Assembly: GCA_002457485.1 (NCBI GenBank)
Contig: NTJL01000008.1
Coordinates: 1-38,416, forward strand
Length of the DNA: 38,416 bases
From: Pelagibacterales bacterium MED-G42
GTDB taxonomy: Bacteria > Pseudomonadota > Alphaproteobacteria > Pelagibacterales > Pelagibacteraceae
Direction: 5' to 3'
Below the pieces are notes generated by a model. The model was not told the origin of the DNA and did no database searches. It saw nothing but the letters and a program-made list of their open reading frames with translations. Shown piece after piece: positions 1 through 9,195 of this stretch (position 1 is the stretch's first letter; the number at the start of each line of letters is the position of its first letter). The position numbers were made by a program, and so were the translations under genes.

Positions 1-107
1 AAATTAGTAGAGAAAGAATAAGACAAATTGAAAATAAAGCTTTTGAAAAACTACAAAAGCATATGCTTTTATTAGCCAAGTCAAAAAATCTACTACCAGT
101 AAATTAA
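1..107 (+). CDS. rpoH: RNA polymerase sigma-32 (RpoH), C-terminal fragment
   Basis: Frame 3 is open from the window edge and gives [20 protein letters not shown] followed by about 14 residues and TAA. This is the end of sigma region 4.2, the helix-turn-helix that contacts the -35 element. A Leu/Lys tail ending soon after it fits RpoH, the heat-shock sigma factor of proteobacteria, better than RpoD, but only about 34 residues are visible. The ORF track omits it because the start lies outside the window. Its TAA overlaps the stop of the convergent purA by 4 nt. Sigma-70 family is sure; the RpoH assignment is likely. Confidence 0.75.
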   Translation, partial: ISRERIRQIENKAFEKLQKHMLLLAKSKNLLPVN

Positions 108-1396
108 ATTTCAAAAGGGTTTACAACTAAAATAGTGTCATCTCTCTCAGGACTAGTTGATATACTGGATACTTTAGCTCCAATAAAATCCTCAACAGCA
201 AAGATGTATTGTTTTGCGTTTTCTGGTAATGAATTCATATTCTTAATCCCACTTGTGGAAACTTTCCACCCTGGAAATGTTTTATATACTGGTTTTATTT
301 TTATTTGATCCTCTACTGATGCAGGTAAATAATCTAACTTTTTTCCATCAAGCTCGTACGCAATACACATCTTAATCTCATCCAATTCATCTAAAACATC
401 TAATTTAGTTAAAGCAATACCATCTATACCTGAAATTTTTATTGTTTGCCTAACTAAAACTCCATCAAACCATCCACATCTTCTTTTTCTACTTGTGACT
501 GTTCCAAATTCTTTTCCTCGTGTACCTAATAATTCTCCAATATCATTTGTTAACTCTGTAGGAAAAGGACCTTCTCCAACTCTTGTGGTATAAGCTTTAG
601 TAATCCCAAGAACATAATTTATTGAGTTAGGACCGCACCCGGTTCCTGTTGCTGCACTTGATGCAACTGTATTTGAAGATGTAACGAAAGGATAAGTACC
701 ATGATCAACATCAAGCAAAATTCCTTGGGCGCCTTCAAATAAAATTCTCTTTTTTTGTTTTTTATATTGATCGATTTTAAGCCAAACTGGTTGGGAAAAC
801 TCTAATATTTTTGGAGCTATTTTAAGTAAATCTGACTTTAGTTGATCTTTTTCATAAATCTTTTTTCCCAATCCTTTTCTTATTGCATTATGATGAATTA
901 ACACAGACTCTAATCTTTGATCCAAATTTTTTTCTGACCTTAAATCCATTACTCTTATTGATCTTCTTCCAACTTTATCCTCATAAGCTGGTCCAATCCC
1001 TCTTCTAGTTGTTCCTATTTTTCCTTTTCCAGCAGCATCCTCTCTTATTTCGTCCATTTCTCTGTGAAAAGGTAAAATTAAATTCGCTGACTCTGAAATT
1101 ATAAAATTATTAACATTTACATCAACTCCTTTAGATCTTATCTCTTTAATTTCATCTAATAAAGCCCATGGATCAATGACTACACCGTTACCAATTATCG
1201 ATATTTTATCTTTTCTTACAATACCAGAAGGAAGTAATCTTAATTTAAAAGTGACACCATCAATAACAAGAGTATGTCCAGCATTGTGACCACCTTGAAA
1301 CCTAATTACAACATCAGCTTGTTCAGACAACCAGTCAACGATTTTACCTTTTCCTTCATCTCCCCACTGGGATCCAACAACAACTATATTTTTCAT
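104..1396 (-). CDS. purA: Adenylosuccinate synthetase
   Basis: Catalyses GTP-dependent joining of IMP and aspartate to adenylosuccinate, the first committed step from IMP to AMP, in the cytosol. The 430-aa length is normal for the family. The N-terminal GDEGKGK P-loop with catalytic Asp (residues 12-18) and GGHNAGHT with catalytic His (about 35-42) are intact. [13 protein letters not shown] and the C-terminal TSRKRRCGW segment are also typical. The ATG overlaps the last base of thiD's stop by 1 nt, so it is probably the last gene of the minus-strand run and translationally coupled. It converges on rpoH with a 4-nt overlap and no room for a dedicated terminator. Confidence 0.97.
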   Translation of the reverse strand: MKNIVVVGSQWGDEGKGKIVDWLSEQADVVIRFQGGHNAGHTLVIDGVTFKLRLLPSGIVRKDKISIIGNGVVIDPWALLDEIKEIRSKGVDVNVNNFIISESANLILPFHREMDEIREDAAGKGKIGTTRRGIGPAYEDKVGRRSIRVMDLRSEKNLDQRLESVLIHHNAIRKGLGKKIYEKDQLKSDLLKIAPKILEFSQPVWLKIDQYKKQKKRILFEGAQGILLDVDHGTYPFVTSSNTVASSAATGTGCGPNSINYVLGITKAYTTRVGEGPFPTELTNDIGELLGTRGKEFGTVTSRKRRCGWFDGVLVRQTIKISGIDGIALTKLDVLDELDEIKMCIAYELDGKKLDYLPASVEDQIKIKPVYKTFPGWKVSTSGIKNMNSLPENAKQYIFAVEDFIGAKVSSISTSPERDDTILVVNPFEI

Positions 1397-2208
1397 TATC
1401 TAAATTTATTATCTATTTTCACAGAATTGAGATGATTAATTGGACCATAGCCATTTCCATATTTAGGGTTTGATTTAATCGCTAAATTTACATACTTAAT
1501 TCCAAGCTCACAAGATTTCTTTACTGTTTTTCCACATGATAAAAAAGTTGTAATTGCACTTGATAATGTACATCCGGTACCATGAGTGTTCTTTGTTCTA
1601 AATCTCTGACTATCAAAAACTTTTATTTCATTATTGTTAACAAAAACATCTCTAACAAATTTATTTTTTAAATGTCCACCTTTAATAAGTACATTTTTTG
1701 CACCATACTTAATTAATCTTTTAGCAGCATAAATCATATCTTCTTTATTTATGATCTTTGTATGAGTAAGTATCTCTGCTTCAGGAATATTTGGCGTGAT
1801 TAGAAATACTTTGTTGATCATCTTTAATTTAAGTAAATTTATTGCCTTGAAATCTATCAATTTAGCTCCACCTTTTGCAACCATGACAGGGTCTAGAACT
1901 ATTTTTTTAACTTTTACTATTTCTAGAGCTTTTAATACTGATTTTATTACATTTGAAGAGTGAAGCATTCCAATTTTAATTGCATCAGGCCTTATATCAT
2001 TAGAAGTAAAGACTATTTGGTTAAAAATTTCTTTTGAGTCAATACTAACAATTGATTTTACACCAGTAGTATTTTGAGATGTCACAGCGGTTACAGCTGT
2101 CATTGCATAAGAACCTAGAGATGTAACAGTTTTTATATCAGCTTGAATTCCTGCTCCACCTGATGAGTCTGACCCAGCAATTATCAGTATTTTTGATTTT
2201 GGTTTCAA
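1396..2208 (-). CDS. thiD: Hydroxymethylpyrimidine/phosphomethylpyrimidine kinase
   Basis: Phosphorylates HMP to HMP-P and then HMP-PP, the pyrimidine half of thiamine. The 270-aa length matches stand-alone Thi[19 protein letters not shown] at the N terminus is the ribokinase-fold HMP-binding signature, and [11 protein letters not shown] near residue 210 holds the anion hole and catalytic Cys/Asp region. It lies 1 nt from glmM upstream and overlaps purA downstream, so there is no leader that could hold a TPP riboswitch. SAR11 are known to lack thiC and to depend on external pyrimidine precursors, so ThiD with the ThiE-like protein of this window would form a salvage branch; the specific link is inferred. 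Confidence 0.95.
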   Translation of the reverse strand: MKPKSKILIIAGSDSSGGAGIQADIKTVTSLGSYAMTAVTAVTSQNTTGVKSIVSIDSKEIFNQIVFTSNDIRPDAIKIGMLHSSNVIKSVLKALEIVKVKKIVLDPVMVAKGGAKLIDFKAINLLKLKMINKVFLITPNIPEAEILTHTKIINKEDMIYAAKRLIKYGAKNVLIKGGHLKNKFVRDVFVNNNEIKVFDSQRFRTKNTHGTGCTLSSAITTFLSCGKTVKKSCELGIKYVNLAIKSNPKYGNGYGPINHLNSVKIDNKFR

Positions 2209-2209
2209 T

Positions 2210-3541
2210 TTATTTTATTTCTCTTTTAATTATACTAATACATCGATAAAGAAGTGCTTTATTCTCACTTTCTACCATTACTCTTATTTTTGATTCAGTT
2301 CCAGACTTTCTAACTAATATTCTTCCTTGACCTTTAATTAATTTTTCAGCTATTTTTATAGACTTTTTTATACTGGCTTTATTTATTATACTCTTATCTT
2401 TTACTTCTATATTTTGTAAAAGTTGAGGTGTCTTTTTAAATTTTTTAAAAAATTCACTAGCTTTTTTTCCTTTTCTCAAAGCAAACAGAGCTTCTAGAGC
2501 TACAAGTAGGCCATCCCCTGTCGTTGCAAATTTACCTAAAATAATATGTCCAGATTGCTCACCACCTAAATTGTAATTATTTTTTTGCATTTTTTCTTTA
2601 ACATACCTGTCTCCAACATTGGCTCTTATGAATTTTATACCATTAGATTTGAAATAATTTTCTAAACCATAATTCGACATTGATGTTCCTACCACACCTC
2701 CTTTAAGCATCTTTTTATTTTTCCATCTATCTGCTAAAGCAGCAATTATTTGGTCTCCATCTATAATATTACTATTTTCATCACACATTATTACTCTGTC
2801 TGCATCTCCATCTAATGAAATACCCATATGAGCTTTATATTTTTTTACAGCTGATTTAATTTTATTTGGAAAAGTAGAGCCACAATTTTTATTAATATTC
2901 AAACCATTTGGTTTTACTCCTATTGATATAACTTTGGCACCTAACGATTTTAATAATTCAGGTCCCGCTTTATATCCGGCACCATTTGCACAATCTATAA
3001 CGATTCTTAAACCTCTCAAATTAAATTCTTTATTAAAATTTTTTTTTAAAATTTTTATATACTTTTTGGTACCTGTTTCTAATCGTTTAACTCTTCCTAA
3101 TTTTTCAGGTTTTGAGAGATTTTTTGAAATATTTTTATCAATAAGACTTTCTATCTTCTTTTCTATTTTGTCGGATAATTTCATCCCATCAGGACCAAAT
3201 AATTTTAACCCATTATCATGGTGAGGATTATGAGATGCGGTTATCATTATACCCATATTCGCTTTCATTTCCTTAGTTAGCATTGCTAAACCGTTTGTTG
3301 GCAAAGGTCCCAAAGTATATACATGCATCCCAGCTGAGGCTAAACCAGATACAAGTGCTGGCTCGAGTGTATAACCTGATAATCTTGTATCCTTAGCAAT
3401 AATTGCAGTTTGTTTTAATTTTTTTTGAGATTTAAAGTATGTTCCACTTGCCAAACCAAATTTAAAGAACATATCTCCATTTATATATTTACTATTAATA
3501 GCACCTCTAATCCCATCTGTTCCAAAATATTTTTTTGACAT
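2210..3541 (-). CDS. glmM: Phosphoglucosamine mutase
   Basis: Interconverts glucosamine-6-phosphate and glucosamine-1-phosphate, leading to UDP-GlcNAc for peptidoglycan and LPS. The 443-aa length fits GlmM. TASHNP holds the phosphorylated serine (about residue 103), DGDADR (about 243-248) is the metal-binding loop, GGEQSGHI is the sugar-binding loop, and RKSGTESKIRVMVE is the C-terminal phosphate-binding site. These motifs separate GlmM from PGM/ManB paralogues. It follows folP with a 1-nt overlap; the ftsH-folP-glmM order is widespread in proteobacteria. The product also feeds sugar nucleotides to the surface-glycan genes at the other end of the window. Confidence 0.96.
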   Translation of the reverse strand: MSKKYFGTDGIRGAINSKYINGDMFFKFGLASGTYFKSQKKLKQTAIIAKDTRLSGYTLEPALVSGLASAGMHVYTLGPLPTNGLAMLTKEMKANMGIMITASHNPHHDNGLKLFGPDGMKLSDKIEKKIESLIDKNISKNLSKPEKLGRVKRLETGTKKYIKILKKNFNKEFNLRGLRIVIDCANGAGYKAGPELLKSLGAKVISIGVKPNGLNINKNCGSTFPNKIKSAVKKYKAHMGISLDGDADRVIMCDENSNIIDGDQIIAALADRWKNKKMLKGGVVGTSMSNYGLENYFKSNGIKFIRANVGDRYVKEKMQKNNYNLGGEQSGHIILGKFATTGDGLLVALEALFALRKGKKASEFFKKFKKTPQLLQNIEVKDKSIINKASIKKSIKIAEKLIKGQGRILVRKSGTESKIRVMVESENKALLYRCISIIKREIK

Positions 3542-4593
3542 TAATTATTTATGATTTCTTTGAAAACTTTTATACACTGAATTGCTTCATTAACGTCATG
3601 AATTCTTAAAATTTGAACTCCTTGCATAATTAAATAGATTGTTGATGCCATAGTTCCCCCATATCTTAAATTGCTATCATTTTTTTTTGATATTTGTTTA
3701 ATAAATCTTTTTCTTGAATTACCTACAAGTATAGGAAAACCAAGTGAATGGAAAATAGATATATTCCTAATCAGACTCATATTATGTTTCAAATTTTTTC
3801 CAAAACCAATCCCTGGATCTAAAATTATTTGATTATGAACAATTCCTTTTGACCTCAATAATTTTATTTTATTCTCGAAAAAATCATATATCTCCAATAA
3901 TTCATTTTTATATTTTGGTCTAATTTGCATATTCTCAGGATTTCCTTGTATGTGTTGTATAACAAATGGAATTTTATATTGATTCAAAACTGATAAAGTT
4001 TTAGAGTCATAATTTAAGCCAGAGGTATCATTTATTAATTTTATTCCAAATTTAATACCTTTTTTCATAATATTAGATTTTCTAGTATCTAGAGATAAAG
4101 GTATTTTTTTACTTAGTAATTTTATAATTTTATTTATTCTTGCCCACTCTAGATCTTCACTTACTTCTACAGACCCTGGTCTGGTTGACTCTCCACCAAC
4201 ATCAATTAAGTCTGCACCATATTTAAATAAATCTAAAGCATGTTTTATACCTTTATTTTTTGAGTTGAATTTTCCTCCGTCTGAAAAACTATCTGGAGTT
4301 AAATTTAGCACTCCTAATATATTTGGAATTTTTTTAAAATTTAAATTTGAAAAGTTTTTTTTTTTTGACCTTATTTTTTTGATATCTAAATTAATTTTTA
4401 TCTTTAACTTTTTAGGTAAATTTTTTATTTCTTTTACTAAAATTCTTTTCTTAATTTTTTTTGTTATAATTTCAATTTGATCAAATGATATTTCATCTAG
4501 TCCATGTAAAGGAATTGTCTTTTTTTTTTTTACTAAAATTTTTGAGTGTGGACCATAGTAGAAATTACACGCTCTAGTGTAATATCTGTTCAT
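3541..4593 (-). CDS. folP: Dihydropteroate synthase
   Basis: Condenses 6-hydroxymethyl-dihydropterin pyrophosphate with p-aminobenzoate in folate synthesis; the classical sulfonamide target. The TIM-barrel core begins near residue 92 with ILGVLNLTPDSFSDGG, followed by GGESTRPGS, LDTRKS, INDTSG, DPGIGFGK and GNSRKRFI, all intact. At 350 aa it is about 70 residues longer than the E. coli enzyme because of a Lys-rich N-terminal extension beginning MNRYYTRACNFYYG. As I recall, alphaproteobacterial FolP proteins often have a similar YYxRP-like N-terminal module, so I keep the long start. Two 12-nt T tracts fall in this extension region (A12 in the coding strand). Confidence 0.93.
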   Translation of the reverse strand: MNRYYTRACNFYYGPHSKILVKKKKTIPLHGLDEISFDQIEIITKKIKKRILVKEIKNLPKKLKIKINLDIKKIRSKKKNFSNLNFKKIPNILGVLNLTPDSFSDGGKFNSKNKGIKHALDLFKYGADLIDVGGESTRPGSVEVSEDLEWARINKIIKLLSKKIPLSLDTRKSNIMKKGIKFGIKLINDTSGLNYDSKTLSVLNQYKIPFVIQHIQGNPENMQIRPKYKNELLEIYDFFENKIKLLRSKGIVHNQIILDPGIGFGKNLKHNMSLIRNISIFHSLGFPILVGNSRKRFIKQISKKNDSNLRYGGTMASTIYLIMQGVQILRIHDVNEAIQCIKVFKEIINN

Positions 4594-4599
4594 AATTTT

Positions 4600-6507
4600 T
4601 TAATGTACTATTTTTGGTTTTAAACCCATTGCACCTAAGGCTGAGTCTTGATCATTTTTTTCTTCTGGATTTTCTGTAACTTTATCTTTAGGATATAAAT
4701 TTTTATTGATAATATTCTCAATTTCCTCACCTGTTAATGTTTCATATGTTATAAGGGCTTTTGCAATTTTATGTAAATCGTCAATTTTTTCAGTTAATAT
4801 TTTTTTAGCTTGATTGTATCCTTCATCAACTAACTTTCTTATTTCTTTATCTATTTTTTGTGCAATCTCCTCTGAAACTGATTGTGTTTGAGTAACAGAT
4901 CTTCCTAAAAATACTTCTTCCTGATTTTCACCATACTCCACAGGTCCCATTTCTTCACTCATACCGTATTTTGTTACCATAGCTCTAGCAAGTTGTGTTG
5001 CTTGGTTGATATCTGAGCCACTTCCTCCACCTGCACCAGTAGATATATTATCTTTACCAAAAATTAATTCTTCAGCTACTCTACCTCCAAAACATACTGC
5101 CAATCTAGCTTTGAGGTATTTGATTGAGTAACCATGTTTGTCTCTTTCAGGTAAATTCATAACCATTCCTAAGGCTCTTCCTCTAGGGATAATTGTGGCC
5201 TTATGTATAGGATCATAGCTAGGCATATTAAATGAAACTAGTGCATGACCTCCCTCGTGATATGCTGTCAGTTTTTTTTCATCTTCAGTCATTACCATTG
5301 AACGTCTTTCAGCTCCCATCATCACTTTATCTTTTGCATCTTCGAATTCTAGCAAAGTAACAATTCTTTTATTTTTTCTTGCTGCTAGCAGTGCTGCCTC
5401 ATTTACAAGGTTTGCTAAATCTGCACCTGAAAATCCTGGTGTACCACGCGCAATAGTTCTTAAGTTTACATCTGGAGCCATTTTAATTTTTTTAACATGA
5501 ACTTTTAATATTTTTTCTCTTCCAATTATATCTGGATTAGAAACGACTACTTGTCTATCAAATCTACCTGGTCTTAATAAAGCTGGATCTAACACATCAG
5601 GTCTATTGGTTGCTGCAATAATTATAACTCCTTCGTTAGTATCAAAGCCATCCATTTCGACTAATAATTGGTTTAAAGTTTGTTCTCTCTCATCATTACC
5701 TCCACCTAAGCCTGCTCCTCTACTTCTTCCAACAGCATCTATCTCATCTATAAAAATAATACATGGAGAATTTTTTTTACCTTGTTCAAACATATCTCTA
5801 ACTCTAGAAGCGCCAACTCCCACAAACATTTCCACAAAATCAGATCCCGATATTGTAAAAAAAGGAACTCCTGCTTCCCCGGCAATTGCTCTCGCTAACA
5901 AAGTTTTACCAGTTCCTGGGGGTCCTACTAATAAGGCTCCTCTTGGAATTTTTCCACCTAGTCTACTAAATTTTTTTGGATCTTTTAAGAATTCAACAAT
6001 TTCTTCAACTTCCTCTTTTGCTTCTTCTACCCCGGCAACGTCGTTGAACGTAACTTTACCCTTAAGTTCATTCATCATTTTAGCTTTAGATTTTCCAAAC
6101 CCCATAGCTCCACCTTTGCCTCCTTGCATTTGTCTCATAAAGAAAATCCAAACTGCAATCAATAATAGCATTGGAAACCAAGATAATAGAACACCAAATA
6201 ATGAAGGCATTTTTTCCTCTAAAGGTGCAGCTGAAATACTTACACCTTTGTCTGATAATTTTTCTATTAAATTTGGATCATTAGGAGAATAAGTGGAGAA
6301 AGCATTGCCATTTGCATAAACACCCTTAATATTATTTCCTTGTATTTCAACTTTTAAAACCTCACCATTTTCTACTGAGTTTAAGAATTCAGAAAATATA
6401 ACTTGATTACTTCCTCTAATGTTGGACTGTGGGTTTTTAAACATGTTATACAAGCCTATGGTTAAAAAGACTATGATACCCCACATTGCGAGATTTTTTA
6501 AATTCAT
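4600..6507 (-). CDS. ftsH: ATP-dependent zinc metalloprotease FtsH
   Basis: Membrane-anchored AAA+ protease that degrades misfolded membrane proteins and regulators such as sigma-32 and LpxC. It has a first membrane helix near the N terminus, a periplasmic domain, a second helix ([16 protein letters not shown]), then GPPGTGKT (Walker A), IIFIDEID (Walker B), an SRH segment ([21 protein letters not shown]) and HEGGH (zinc site). The track ORF begins at a TTG at 6534. I chose the in-frame ATG at 6507 because [12 protein letters not shown] is the usual FtsH N terminus; this gives 635 aa. It sits between tilS and folP, the common proteobacterial order. rpoH, encoding a known FtsH substrate in E. 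coli, lies at the left edge. Confidence 0.96.
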   Translation of the reverse strand: MNLKNLAMWGIIVFLTIGLYNMFKNPQSNIRGSNQVIFSEFLNSVENGEVLKVEIQGNNIKGVYANGNAFSTYSPNDPNLIEKLSDKGVSISAAPLEEKMPSLFGVLLSWFPMLLLIAVWIFFMRQMQGGKGGAMGFGKSKAKMMNELKGKVTFNDVAGVEEAKEEVEEIVEFLKDPKKFSRLGGKIPRGALLVGPPGTGKTLLARAIAGEAGVPFFTISGSDFVEMFVGVGASRVRDMFEQGKKNSPCIIFIDEIDAVGRSRGAGLGGGNDEREQTLNQLLVEMDGFDTNEGVIIIAATNRPDVLDPALLRPGRFDRQVVVSNPDIIGREKILKVHVKKIKMAPDVNLRTIARGTPGFSGADLANLVNEAALLAARKNKRIVTLLEFEDAKDKVMMGAERRSMVMTEDEKKLTAYHEGGHALVSFNMPSYDPIHKATIIPRGRALGMVMNLPERDKHGYSIKYLKARLAVCFGGRVAEELIFGKDNISTGAGGGSGSDINQATQLARAMVTKYGMSEEMGPVEYGENQEEVFLGRSVTQTQSVSEEIAQKIDKEIRKLVDEGYNQAKKILTEKIDDLHKIAKALITYETLTGEEIENIINKNLYPKDKVTENPEEKNDQDSALGAMGLKPKIVH

Positions 6508-6570
6508 GATCTTAAGATAAGAATTATTACACAATTAACAAGTGACAAAATATCAATAAATTCAAGAATT

Positions 6571-7599
6571 TTATTGTTCTTTTTTAATTATTACTGTTTG
6601 TCTAACTTTTTTAATTAAACATCCACCTAATGTGGCATTTAAGTAAGATTTATTAGTAATTAATTTAATCAGATTTACAATTTTTTTACCTCTTACTGGA
6701 TAGTGTTTTTTTCCAATAAATTTAATAATTTCGGTTAATGATCTAAAAGTAACCTCTTCAGATTGTTGAAAAAATTTTTCTTTTAAAATAAACGATTCTT
6801 TTTTTTTTATAAAAGTTGCATTCTCCCTTAAGTTTAAATTTTTATAAAAGATTATATTATTATTAGAAATTTTTAAATTATTAATTGTTAGAAGAAATTT
6901 ATTTCTATCTAGTCCTTCATTCTCTAGTTGTTTTAGAAGATTTCTAATTTTTACTCTTTTAAATTTATCATTTTTATTAGATGGATCATCAACATAAAAA
7001 CCAAATATATTTTTGCTAATGTAAATTAAATCATTTTTACTTAAGTCTAGAAGGGGTCTTATTATATCTATTTTATCTTGTTGAGTTTTTTTACCCAATG
7101 AAACTAATCCCTTAAGGCCACTTCCTCTAATAATTCTAATGAAAAAATTTTCAAATAAATCATCTAAATGATGACCTACGAGGATATGATTTATTTTAAA
7201 TTTTTTAGCCCTTTCAATCAATAAGTTGTACCTTTTATCTCTTGCAACGGATTGAATATTAGTTTCAGGTTTCGGTCCTTTCCAATTTAGAATATTCAAA
7301 TTCACTGAAATTTTTTTCAAACTTTTTTTTACATTATTTGCCTCTGAAGTGGAATTTTCTCTTAGTTTATGATCAACCAAAAAATATTTTGGATTTAATG
7401 AATTTTTTAAAGAATAAACTTTTGATAAAAATGATAAAGCTAGGCTATCTGGGCCTCCAGACACTGCTACAATAAAATTTTCATCAATATTTAAATTAGC
7501 TTCATACTTTTTGTAAATATTAAAGATTCTCTTATTTTTTAATTTATTTAATAAAAATTTATGAGTCTTGTTTTTTACACTCAAATTTTTTAGACTCAT
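6571..7599 (-). CDS. tilS: tRNA(Ile)-lysidine synthase
   Basis: Converts C34 of the CAU-anticodon tRNA-Ile to lysidine so that it reads AUA and is charged with Ile. The PP-loop ATP pyrophosphatase motif SGGPDS is at about residues 47-52, and VGHHLDD plus RIIRGSGLKGL are typical of TilS. At 342 aa it is shorter than E. coli TilS (about 430), suggesting a reduced C-terminal domain as in many Alphaproteobacteria. AUA codons are very common in this AT-rich window, so the enzyme should be essential. The ATG at 7599 creates a 41-nt overlap with cpoB; a TTG at codon 6 or another downstream start is possible. No strong ribosome-binding site is visible. Confidence 0.9.
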   Translation of the reverse strand: MSLKNLSVKNKTHKFLLNKLKNKRIFNIYKKYEANLNIDENFIVAVSGGPDSLALSFLSKVYSLKNSLNPKYFLVDHKLRENSTSEANNVKKSLKKISVNLNILNWKGPKPETNIQSVARDKRYNLLIERAKKFKINHILVGHHLDDLFENFFIRIIRGSGLKGLVSLGKKTQQDKIDIIRPLLDLSKNDLIYISKNIFGFYVDDPSNKNDKFKRVKIRNLLKQLENEGLDRNKFLLTINNLKISNNNIIFYKNLNLRENATFIKKKESFILKEKFFQQSEEVTFRSLTEIIKFIGKKHYPVRGKKIVNLIKLITNKSYLNATLGGCLIKKVRQTVIIKKEQ

Positions 7600-8548
7600 A
7601 TTTTGCTTTTTGAATTACAGACTGATTTGCTTTTGGGTATTGAACTTCAACGCCATTTATCATTTTACATCCTTGATCTTTTTCTCCAATTTGAACCATC
7701 GATACACCAAGTTTTAATAGATTGATTGGAGCTTTTTTTCCTTTTGGATATTTTTGATATCCCTCTAAATATGCTGAAGCTGCGTCTGTATAAAGCTGTC
7801 TGATTCTGAATGTTTCTGCGTACCAATATTGGGCACTACCAGCTAATTCATGATTTGAATTTGAAAGAACAAATTCTCTAAAAGCTCTTTCTGCAGTACT
7901 GTAATCTCCTACTTTTAAGAAACTAGTTGCAAACTCATATTGTTTTTGAGGGTTAAGATCTTTAGGAAGAATTTTTTCTTCCGACTCAAACGTTTCTGTA
8001 ATTATTGTTGCAGTAGTGTCTACTGACTGTATTTGTTGAGAAGTTTCAGATGTTTCAGTATCTTTATAAGAAATTGAACCTAAATCTTGAGGTTGAGAGG
8101 TGCCTGGAAGAATATTATTATCATCTATTTTTGGTTTAGATGATAGATTAATCTCTTTATCTCCCGACATAATATTAGATTCTATACTTTGAAATCTCAT
8201 TTGATTATCCGCTTGTATTTTTGATAACCTATTGGATAACTTATCCAACTTAAAATTAATTTCCTCAAATTTATTTGTAAGTTCTCTAAATTGTTCCTCT
8301 ACCTCTGACAACTTAAGTAAGTGTCTTGTTAATACATCTTCAGAATTATTTTCTATCATATTATCGCTTTCCTCAAAATCAATGTTTCCAGAATACACTG
8401 CTTTCTCAAGAGTTTTTAAATCTTTTTGAATATTTTCTAAAGTTTGGTAGATATTATGATTATCTGCAGAGCTATTATTTAAAAAAAAAAAATTTAATAA
8501 AAATAAACTTAGTAGTACTAATTTAAATTTTTTGAACATAAATTGCAT
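7559..8548 (-). CDS. cpoB: Tol-Pal system protein CpoB/YbgF (periplasmic coiled coil plus TPR)
   Basis: Periplasmic Tol-Pal accessory protein; in E. coli CpoB coordinates outer-membrane constriction with septal peptidoglycan synthesis. The 329-aa product starts with a signal peptide (FKLVLLSLFLLNFFFLNNSSA). A heptad-rich region at about 75-120 matches the trimerising YbgF coiled coil, a polar Ser/Thr/Gln linker follows, and the C-terminal TPR domain starts near 205 (PQKQYEFATSFLKVGDYSTAERAF). It is downstream of pal but separated from it by a strong terminator. Start may be the first ATG or the second (codon 4); both keep the signal peptide. A 12-nt A tract lies within the signal-peptide codons. 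Confidence 0.9.
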   Translation of the reverse strand: MQFMFKKFKLVLLSLFLLNFFFLNNSSADNHNIYQTLENIQKDLKTLEKAVYSGNIDFEESDNMIENNSEDVLTRHLLKLSEVEEQFRELTNKFEEINFKLDKLSNRLSKIQADNQMRFQSIESNIMSGDKEINLSSKPKIDDNNILPGTSQPQDLGSISYKDTETSETSQQIQSVDTTATIITETFESEEKILPKDLNPQKQYEFATSFLKVGDYSTAERAFREFVLSNSNHELAGSAQYWYAETFRIRQLYTDAASAYLEGYQKYPKGKKAPINLLKLGVSMVQIGEKDQGCKMINGVEVQYPKANQSVIQKAKYESKKFECKKQDS

Positions 8549-8568
8549 TTTATCTTTAAAAAAATGGC

Positions 8569-8612
8569 AAAAAAAAGACCCTGAAATTCATATTCGATTT
8601 TTCAGGGTCTTT
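8569..8612 (-). terminator. Intrinsic terminator downstream of pal
   Basis: A perfect 13-bp stem (AAAGACCCTGAAA / TTTCAGGGTCTTT) with a 13-nt loop lies 12 nt after the pal stop codon. On the minus strand it is followed directly by eight T residues. It is the clearest Rho-independent terminator I found in the window and should stop or attenuate transcription of the Tol-Pal genes before cpoB. Confidence 0.88.
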
Positions 8613-8624
8613 GAATTTTTAAAA

Positions 8625-9110
8625 CTAATTTGCCTTAACTGTTACAGATCTTCTATTTTTTGACCAAGCTAAAGGATTAGAGCCTGAATCTACAGGTCTT
8701 TCTTTTCCATAGCTCAAAACTGATATTCTATCCGAGGATATTCCATAAGTCATAAGATAATCTTTTGCTGCATTAGCTCTTCTTTCTCCTAAAGCTAAAT
8801 TATATTCTCTTGTACCTCTTTCGTCAGCATGTCCCTCTACAACAACATTAATACTTGAATTTTTTCTTAACCAAGCAGCTTGAGCTCTTAAAGTTTCTCT
8901 TGATGCTGTGGTTAATATAGATTCATTGGTTGCAAAGAAAACTCTATCTTTTACACCATCAGCTAAATATTCTACTGTATCTGTTCCTGTGTAAACATCG
9001 CCTTGAATTTGACCACTTAAAGTTTCAACTTTTTTTGAAGCACATGCAGTTAGCACTAGGCATGTAGCTAAAACTAACATTGTGTTATTTAAAATTTTGC
9101 TTATTTTCAT
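8625..9110 (-). CDS. pal: Peptidoglycan-associated lipoprotein Pal
   Basis: Outer-membrane lipoprotein that binds peptidoglycan and recycles through TolB during division. The lipoprotein signal ends in LTAC with the acylated Cys at residue 23. The OmpA-like domain holds VVVEGHADERGTREYNLALGERRA, the diaminopimelate-binding signature, and RSVTVKAN closes the chain. The 161-aa length is normal. An AAGGAG-like ribosome-binding site lies 7 nt before the ATG. An 85-nt gap from tolB and the following terminator suggest pal can be a monocistronic message, which would fit a need for more Pal than TolB. Confidence 0.96.
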   Translation of the reverse strand: MKISKILNNTMLVLATCLVLTACASKKVETLSGQIQGDVYTGTDTVEYLADGVKDRVFFATNESILTTASRETLRAQAAWLRKNSSINVVVEGHADERGTREYNLALGERRANAAKDYLMTYGISSDRISVLSYGKERPVDSGSNPLAWSKNRRSVTVKAN

Positions 9111-9195
9111 TAAATTGCTCCTTGCTGCTATTTCTAAAAACCTACTTTTTCACAACTAAATAGAGGTTTCAAGTCTAAAAATCAAGTAAATTCAA

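Noticed and set aside
2209-2209. TPP riboswitch before thiD
   Set aside because: glmM ends 1 nt before the thiD start; there is no leader and no thi-box-like sequence was seen.
2934-3224. 96-aa plus-strand ORF within glmM
   Set aside because: Antisense shadow of a well-conserved gene; low-complexity Phe/Ile/Lys product.
5606-6292. 228-aa ORF on the plus strand opposite ftsH
   Set aside because: It mirrors the conserved AAA+ domain of ftsH; the Pro/Ser-rich product shows no domain and the codon pattern is that of an antisense shadow.
6508-6534. TTG start of ftsH at 6534 given by the ORF track
   Set aside because: The ATG at 6507 gives the usual MNLKNL N terminus; the extra nine residues look like untranslated leader.
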